The position numbers and the translations under genes are program-made. A stretch of 64,000 bases of DNA from Variovorax paradoxus. GTDB taxonomy: Bacteria; Pseudomonadota; Gammaproteobacteria; Burkholderiales; Burkholderiaceae_C. Location of the stretch: assembly GCF_902712855.1 (NCBI RefSeq), contig NZ_LR743508.1:186001-250000 (forward strand). The letters are read 5' to 3'. Within the stretch, counting starts at the first letter, position 1; the number at the start of each line of letters is the position of its first letter. Shown here one piece after another: positions 60,447 through 64,000 of the stretch. The notes beneath the pieces were generated by a model, which saw only the letters and a list, made by a program, of their open reading frames with translations, searched no databases and had not been told where the DNA came from.

Positions 60447-60874
60447 TGAGCAACACCACCGCCATCAAGGAAGTCGTCTACACCGCGCGCGTCGAGTTCG
60501 GCGACTGCGACCCCGCCGGCATTGTCTGGTTTCCCAACTTCTTCCGCTGGATCGATGCGGCCTCGCGGCACTTCTTCGCGGAATGCGGCGTGCCGCGCTG
60601 GGAAGAGACCACCGAGACGCTGGGCGTGATCGGCACGCCGCTGGTCGACACGCACACGCGCTTCGTGAAGGCCGCGAGCTACGGCGATACGCTGCAGATC
60701 GCGGTGCGCATCACCGAGTGGCGCGAGAAGAGCTTCGTGCAGACCTATCGCGTGACGCGGGGCGACGACCTGATCCTCGAGTGCGAGGAGGTGCGCATCT
60801 TCGGCGCGAAGCGCGAGGGCGGCGGCATCCGCGCGGTGCAGATTCCGCCGTCGATCCGCGCGCTCTGCGAGTAG
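60446..60874 (+). CDS. Hotdog-fold acyl-CoA thioesterase (4-hydroxybenzoyl-CoA type)
   Basis: The 142-residue protein has the family signature VEFGDCDPAGIVWFPNFFRW with catalytic-type D22. It continues with TRFVKAASYGDTL and REKSFVQTYRVTRGDDLI. It hydrolyses an aromatic or other acyl-CoA thioester. It starts at ATG 60446 inside the dctM stop, so it is the last gene of the cluster. It could release the acid from the acyl-CoA formed by the oxidoreductase. Confidence 0.9.
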   Translation: MSNTTAIKEVVYTARVEFGDCDPAGIVWFPNFFRWIDAASRHFFAECGVPRWEETTETLGVIGTPLVDTHTRFVKAASYGDTLQIAVRITEWREKSFVQTYRVTRGDDLILECEEVRIFGAKREGGGIRAVQIPPSIRALCE

Positions 60875-60878
60875 GCCT

Positions 60879-61349
60879 TCAGCGTGCGTCGGCCTGCAGC
60901 TTCGCGAGCAGGCCATCGACACCGTGGTCGATGAGGTCGAAGACTTCGATGAAGTCCTGCTCGCCGCCGTACCACGGGTCGGGCACATCGCCCTCGATCC
61001 CGTCGGCAAATTCGGTGAAGAGGTGAATCCTGTCGGCCGCGCCTTCGGGCGCGAGCCTGCGCAGTGCGGCGCAATGCTGGGCCGTCATGCCGATGACCAG
61101 GTCGAAATGCGCGAAGTCGGCCTTGCGGATCTGCCGCGCGGCGTGGGCGTGCATCTCGATACCGCGCCGCCTGGCCTCTGCCACGGATCGCCGATCCGGC
61201 GGGTTGCCGCGCTCTTCGTTGGAGATCGCGGCGCTGTCGACCTCGAGGTCGAAGCCTGCCGCCCGGGCCTTGTGCATGAGCAGGGTGTGGGCTGTCGGTG
61301 ACCTGCAAATATTGCCGGTGCACACGAACAAGACGGACGTTCTTTTCAT
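60879..61349 (-). CDS. Low-molecular-weight protein tyrosine phosphatase
   Basis: The 156-residue protein begins with the P-loop VCTGNICRSP (C10, R16, the CX5R motif) and has the general-acid Asp in VPDPWYGG (D124), the standard arrangement of low-molecular-weight PTPs. It removes phosphate from tyrosine or related substrates in the cytoplasm. ATG 61349 is used because the P-loop must be close to the N-terminus. It is convergent with the thioesterase with a 4-bp gap. Confidence 0.93.
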   Translation of the reverse strand: MKRTSVLFVCTGNICRSPTAHTLLMHKARAAGFDLEVDSAAISNEERGNPPDRRSVAEARRRGIEMHAHAARQIRKADFAHFDLVIGMTAQHCAALRRLAPEGAADRIHLFTEFADGIEGDVPDPWYGGEQDFIEVFDLIDHGVDGLLAKLQADAR

Positions 61350-61555
61350 CTTTTTCAACGATCTGGTTGCATCGACGACGCACCGGCGCCGCGTCGGGCG
61401 GGTAGGCGAAAGTCCGTCATGAAGAGTCGGCAAAGGCTCATACGCGATGGCCGGGCGGCCCGACATTGTCGATGCACCGGGCTCGCTGCTGCTGCAGACG
61501 TGACAACACGAGCGCCGCGCAGGTTGGATCGGCCGCCTGGATCAAGGAGGAACCC
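61350..61555. promoter_or_regulatory. Divergent region between the phosphatase and the small membrane protein
   Basis: The 206 bp separate two divergent genes and must carry both promoters. Apart from a T-rich patch next to the phosphatase start (61338-61362) I see no box or symmetry worth naming. Confidence 0.3.
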
Positions 61556-61756
61556 ATGGATACCCGACAGGAACAGAAGCGAAGCGCCTTCGCCCGACAG
61601 CTGATGGCCGGCCTGCTGGCCTTCATCGCCGTCTGCGTGGTGGTGGTGCTCCTGGTCTATGGTCTGCGCGAGCCGGCAAAGGGCCCGGGCAATGTGCCTG
61701 CCACGGGCGCCGCGACGCCCCTGCAGGACAACGGCAGCCCGCCCACGTCGAAATGA
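61556..61756 (+). CDS. Small single-span membrane protein, function unknown
   Basis: The 66-residue product has a basic N-terminus (EQKRSAFARQ), one hydrophobic helix LMAGLLAFIAVCVVVVLLVYGL and a short Pro/Gly-rich external tail. The ribosome site AAGGAGG is perfect and 5 bp upstream, which strongly supports translation. Its stop overlaps a possible start (ATG 61753) of the next gene. I do not recognise the family. Confidence 0.6.
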   Translation: MDTRQEQKRSAFARQLMAGLLAFIAVCVVVVLLVYGLREPAKGPGNVPATGAATPLQDNGSPPTSK

Positions 61757-61779
61757 CGCAGCCTGTTGAGGAGCCGCGC

Positions 61780-62160
61780 ATGAAGCTGATGACCGCAGAA
61801 CTGACCCACGCGGACGGGATCGATCGCGCGAGCTGGTCGACCTTCCGCGAGATACCACCGGCCGAAGCCTTCGACCGTCTCATCCGCGTGCTGGCCGAGA
61901 CGCGCCGGACGATGGAGCCTGCAATCGCGGAGAAGCTCCCGATGCTCGTGAAGGAACCGCCGCAGGTCGACGGCCCCGGCTGGCAATGGACGATGCAAGC
62001 TGACGGCAGCCTGATCCTGAACATGCGGCACCCGGGATTGGGGTGGATCGGCTTTCGCATGCCCGACGTGGAGGTCTTCCACGCCAACCTGTCGGACGTG
62101 CTGGCACAGAGGAAGGCGCTGCGCGAAGAGCTGGTGCCGCCGGTCCGTCCCCAGCGCTGA
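61780..62160 (+). CDS. Hypothetical cytosolic protein
   Basis: The 126-residue product has no signal or membrane segment. Landmarks are SWSTFREIPPAEAFDRLIRVL near residue 20, WQWTMQADGSLILNMRHPGLGWIGF and an Arg/Pro-rich end. I do not recognise the family. ATG 61780 is used because GAGGAG lies 6 bp upstream; ATG 61753 would add nine residues and overlap the previous stop in an ATGA junction. Either way it is coupled to the small membrane protein. Confidence 0.55.
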   Translation: MKLMTAELTHADGIDRASWSTFREIPPAEAFDRLIRVLAETRRTMEPAIAEKLPMLVKEPPQVDGPGWQWTMQADGSLILNMRHPGLGWIGFRMPDVEVFHANLSDVLAQRKALREELVPPVRPQR

Positions 62161-62263
62161 GCCGCTGCTTTGCGCGTGTGGCGTTGCAACGTCATGTCGC
62201 ACCGCAATCGCAACAACGAGGCGATAACCTCCCCACTGCCAGCGTGGAAGCGCAATCCAAGGG

Positions 62264-62293
62264 TTGACGCATTTCATGCGGCGGTGCAACAAT
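62264..62293 (+). promoter_or_regulatory. mgtA: Candidate sigma-70 promoter for the mgtA transcript
   Basis: TTGACG (62264-62269) and AACAAT (62288-62293) are separated by 18 bp. The match is moderate (five of six and four of six). Transcription from here would give a leader of about 670 nt before mgtA, which agrees with the structured, ORF-containing nature of the intervening DNA. Confidence 0.45.
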
Positions 62294-62553
62294 CGGCAAT
62301 CTTCATTTCGGAGCCTCGTGCGTGGACAGTGCCAGTTGGATCAGTGACAAGACGCGTGCCTCGGCAGGCGTGACACACCCGGCTCTCTAGCGCAGGCTTC
62401 CCCGCGCTGCGTGCCGGTGTGCACACAGCGCGAGCCTTTGCCCTCAAGGCAAGCGGCTCCCCTCCTCCCGATTCACATCGTTCTCGTCGCTGGCTTTTTC
62501 AGTCAGCCTGGCGTGTCCGTGCGCGAGGCCCTTCAACGCGAAGGAGCCTTGTC

Positions 62554-62751
62554 ATGCGTCACTTTCATCTTCGTCGTCAGCCGCACGAACCGCGTGTTCG
62601 TCCGTCCACGCACGCGCCCGTTCCGGCCGCTGCGGCGGCGCAGGCCGTGCCGGCCGTCGATGCCGCGCTCGACCAGGCCGCCGCGCTGTGGACCACGCGC
62701 CGCATCCGCAGCTTCCTCGTGCTGCAGCCAAGCTGCACGCCCCGCCGCTGA
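62554..62751 (+). CDS. Short upstream ORF 1 in the mgtA leader
   Basis: A 65-codon ORF with AAGGAG 6-7 bp before its ATG. The first 20 codons are unlike the host: many end in T (CGT, CTT, TTT), encoding Arg/His/Pro-rich sequence with several prolines. The later half has ordinary GC-rich codons. No homologous protein comes to mind. A regulatory leader peptide is more likely than a functional product, but only conservation can tell. Confidence 0.4.
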   Translation: MRHFHLRRQPHEPRVRPSTHAPVPAAAAAQAVPAVDAALDQAAALWTTRRIRSFLVLQPSCTPRR

Positions 62752-62806
62752 GCCGCGCCCGGCGCCGCTCGTTCCGCCTGAACCTTCGATCGACCAGGAG
62801 CACACC

Positions 62807-62917
62807 ATGGACCCCGCCTCTTGTTGGCGCCGTAGCGCGCCCCCTTCGTCTGGATCGATTGCAGCAACACCGCGGCCCGCCGCCGCGCTTCGCAAAGGGT
62901 TGAGCCCGGCCTGTTGA
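62807..62917 (+). CDS. Short upstream ORF 2 in the mgtA leader (proline-containing leader peptide)
   Basis: A 36-codon ORF with CAGGAG 6 bp before its ATG and six prolines, including a Pro-Pro pair and Pro-x-Pro. Its stop at 62915-62917 lies 8 bp before the 5' arm of the hairpin that covers the mgtA ribosome site. A ribosome stalled on or terminating at the end would overlap that arm. The layout resembles proline-sensing MgtL control of enteric mgtA in concept; the sequence is unrelated. Confidence 0.4.
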   Translation: MDPASCWRRSAPPSSGSIAATPRPAAALRKGLSPAC

Positions 62918-62925
62918 GGCCCGGT

Positions 62926-62966
62926 GGTTCTCCCTGGGCGGGCGGCGGCCGCCCCGAAGGAGAACC
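62926..62966 (+). promoter_or_regulatory. mgtA: Hairpin sequestering the mgtA ribosome-binding site
   Basis: GGTTCTCC (62926-62933) pairs perfectly with GGAGAACC (62959-62966). An inner 6-bp stem GGGCGG/CCGCCC lies at 62936-62941 and 62949-62954. The 3' arm contains the AGGAG sequence that precedes ATG 62969, so the folded RNA would block initiation. The stability and position make a role in translational control likely. Confidence 0.7.
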
Positions 62967-62968
62967 CC

Positions 62969-64000
62969 ATGAAAAACGCCCTCAAGTCTTTCTTCGAAGG
63001 CTTCCTGCGCAGCCGCCACATGCTGCATCACTTCGAGCGATGGCAGACACTGCTGGGCTCGAAGCCCATCGCCGCCGGCTCGGCCAGCATGCCGGCGGAC
63101 ATCGCGAAGGCATTGGCCGCTGCGTCGCGCACCGATGCCGGCGAGATGCTCGTCAGGCTCGACAGCTCGCCGCGCGGCCTGAGCGAGGGCCACGCCCAGG
63201 TGCTGCGCAAGCGTCTCGGCAGCAACGAGGTGCGCCACGAGCAGCCGCTGCCCTGGTGGCAGCACCTGTGGCAGTGCTACCGCAACCCCTTCAACCTGCT
63301 GCTGACGGTGCTGGCACTGGTCTCGTACGTGACCGAGGACATGAAGGCCACGCTGGTGATCGGCAGCATGGTGGTGCTGTCGACGGTGCTGCGCTTCCTG
63401 CAGGAGTCGCGCTCCAACAAGGCGGCCGACCGGCTCAAGGCGATGGTGAGCAACACCTCGACGGTGCTGCGGCCCGCGCCCGGCCAGAAGGCCGGCGCCG
63501 CCGGCGACGAAGGCTTCGACACCGCGCACACCGGCACGGTGCGCGTCGAGGTGCCGATGCGCGACCTGGTGCCGGGCGACGTGATCGCGCTGTCGGCGGG
63601 CGACATGATCCCGGCCGACTGCCGCCTGCTCACCGCGAAGGATCTGTTCATCAGCCAGTCCGCGCTGACGGGCGAGGCCATGCCGGTCGAGAAGTTCGTG
63701 ACCGACCGCGGCGAGCACGACGCGGGCGTGCTCGAGCGCGAGAACCTGCTCTTCATGGGCACCAACGTGATCAGCGGCACGGCCACCGCGCTCGTCGTGC
63801 ACACGGGCGACCGAACCTTCTTCGGGGCGCTGGCGCAGCGCGTGACAGCCACCGACCGCGGCACCAGCGCGTTCCAGGCGGGCATCAACCGCGTGAGCTG
63901 GGTGCTGATCCGCTTCATGCTGGTGATGGCGCCGCTGGTGCTGGTGATCAACGGCGTGGCCAAGGGCGACTGGTGGGAAGCGGCGCTGTTCGCGCTGTCG
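62969..64000 (+). CDS. mgtA: Magnesium-importing P-type ATPase MgtA, N-terminal part
   Basis: The first 344 residues are visible and the gene runs off the window. The cation-ATPase N-terminal domain includes DIAKAL, GLSEGHAQVLRKRLGSNEV and WWQHLWQCYRNPFNLLL. Helix pair VLALVSYV and LVIGSMVVLSTVLRFLQE is followed by the actuator domain with VRDLVPGD-type sequence (MRDLVPGDVI), SAGDMIPADCRLL and the TGEAMPVEK motif (T234). This matches MgtA/MgtB rather than other P-type pumps. The phosphorylation DKTG motif lies beyond the end. The start at 62969 is fixed by AGGAG 5 bp upstream. Confidence 0.92.
   Translation, partial: MKNALKSFFEGFLRSRHMLHHFERWQTLLGSKPIAAGSASMPADIAKALAAASRTDAGEMLVRLDSSPRGLSEGHAQVLRKRLGSNEVRHEQPLPWWQHLWQCYRNPFNLLLTVLALVSYVTEDMKATLVIGSMVVLSTVLRFLQESRSNKAADRLKAMVSNTSTVLRPAPGQKAGAAGDEGFDTAHTGTVRVEVPMRDLVPGDVIALSAGDMIPADCRLLTAKDLFISQSALTGEAMPVEKFVTDRGEHDAGVLERENLLFMGTNVISGTATALVVHTGDRTFFGALAQRVTATDRGTSAFQAGINRVSWVLIRFMLVMAPLVLVINGVAKGDWWEAALFALS

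Larger units (their letters stand above)
62300..62968 (+). promoter_or_regulatory. mgtA: Long structured 5' leader of mgtA
   Basis: About 670 bp lie between the hypothetical gene and mgtA. I see a nested stem with outer arms at 62370-62383 and 62413-62426 (CACACCCGGC against GCCGGTGTG) and inner CGCAG/CTGCG at 62391-62395 and 62407-62411. A GAGCC/GGCTC hairpin lies at 62432-62436 and 62455-62459, with an alternative GCCTT/AAGGC at 62434-62438 and 62446-62450. Two short ORFs with ribosome sites and a final hairpin over the mgtA ribosome site follow. The sequence is not an M-box or another riboswitch I can recognise. Long ORF-containing leaders are known to control mgtA in enteric bacteria. Confidence 0.6.

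Noticed and set aside
62300..62550. The mgtA leader might contain an M-box or yybP-ykoY riboswitch
   Set aside because: I could not find the conserved cores of either class. The stems seen are different, so I report only a structured leader.

Overview
The window is about 68-70 percent G+C, densely coded, and looks like chromosome of a metabolically versatile betaproteobacterium of the family Comamonadaceae. Variovorax or a close relative is my best guess. The basis is the codon usage, the many LysR regulators, a Bug-type binding protein, XDH/BMP purine genes, and short intergenic repeats of a style I associate with that family. No genus-level marker is present, and I saw no rRNA, tRNA, insertion sequence, prophage or CRISPR array.

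Layout. (1) 1-5800: tail of an amidase, an odd catalase, a DUF1275 membrane protein, an ABM-domain protein, a small GNAT enzyme, an AraC-type protein lacking its DNA-binding half, a chloroperoxidase-type hydrolase and Dps. (2) 5800-12820: a tightly overlapping cluster (pirin, isochorismatase-like, XapX, amidohydrolase, DoxX, MFS) divergent from a LysR gene. (3) 12820-15083: a MocR remnant, an AraC regulator, a small secreted protein, a terminator and three 99-bp tandem repeats. (4) 15084-26649: purine module with a BMP/PnrA-type ABC importer, an NCS2 permease, a LysR regulator and xanthine dehydrogenase xdhAB. (5) 26844-37873: a LacI regulator divergent from a nine-gene carbohydrate operon (ABC importer, two dehydrogenases, PfkB kinase, LacD/YihT-like aldolase, enolase-superfamily enzyme), then a TauE/SafE exporter. 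(6) 38127-47801: a seven-gene operon (ABC importer, AroE-like dehydrogenase, Bug protein, HpcH/HpaI aldolase, IlvD/Edd dehydratase) divergent from a FadR-type regulator and the ATPase. (7) 47863-49116: an Nramp-related transporter. (8) 49172-60874: a LysR regulator divergent from a sorbosone-dehydrogenase-like enzyme, a cytochrome c, indolepyruvate oxidoreductase alpha and beta, an FMN 2-hydroxy-acid dehydrogenase, a TRAP transporter and a thioesterase. (9) 60879-64000: a tyrosine phosphatase, two small proteins, a long structured leader and the start of mgtA.

How the parts fit. Region 4 can import purines or nucleosides and oxidise hypoxanthine and xanthine. In region 5 the kinase keeps, at a constant offset, the three residues that I recall as the sulfonate-binding set of E. 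coli YihV (sulfofructose kinase). The next gene is a YihT-like aldolase and a TauE-type exporter lies beside the operon, so this is a candidate variant of sulfoglycolysis or a route for another C6-anionic sugar. Region 6 looks like a sugar-acid or polyhydroxy-acid pathway (import, dehydrogenation, dehydration, retro-aldol). Region 8 could import an alpha-hydroxy acid, oxidise it to the 2-oxo acid and convert that to an acyl-CoA.

The most interesting non-coding object is the mgtA leader (about 62300-62968). It has two proline-containing short ORFs with good ribosome sites, followed by a hairpin whose 3' arm contains the mgtA ribosome site. All functional calls rest on reading the sequence and on remembered family features; no searches were run.
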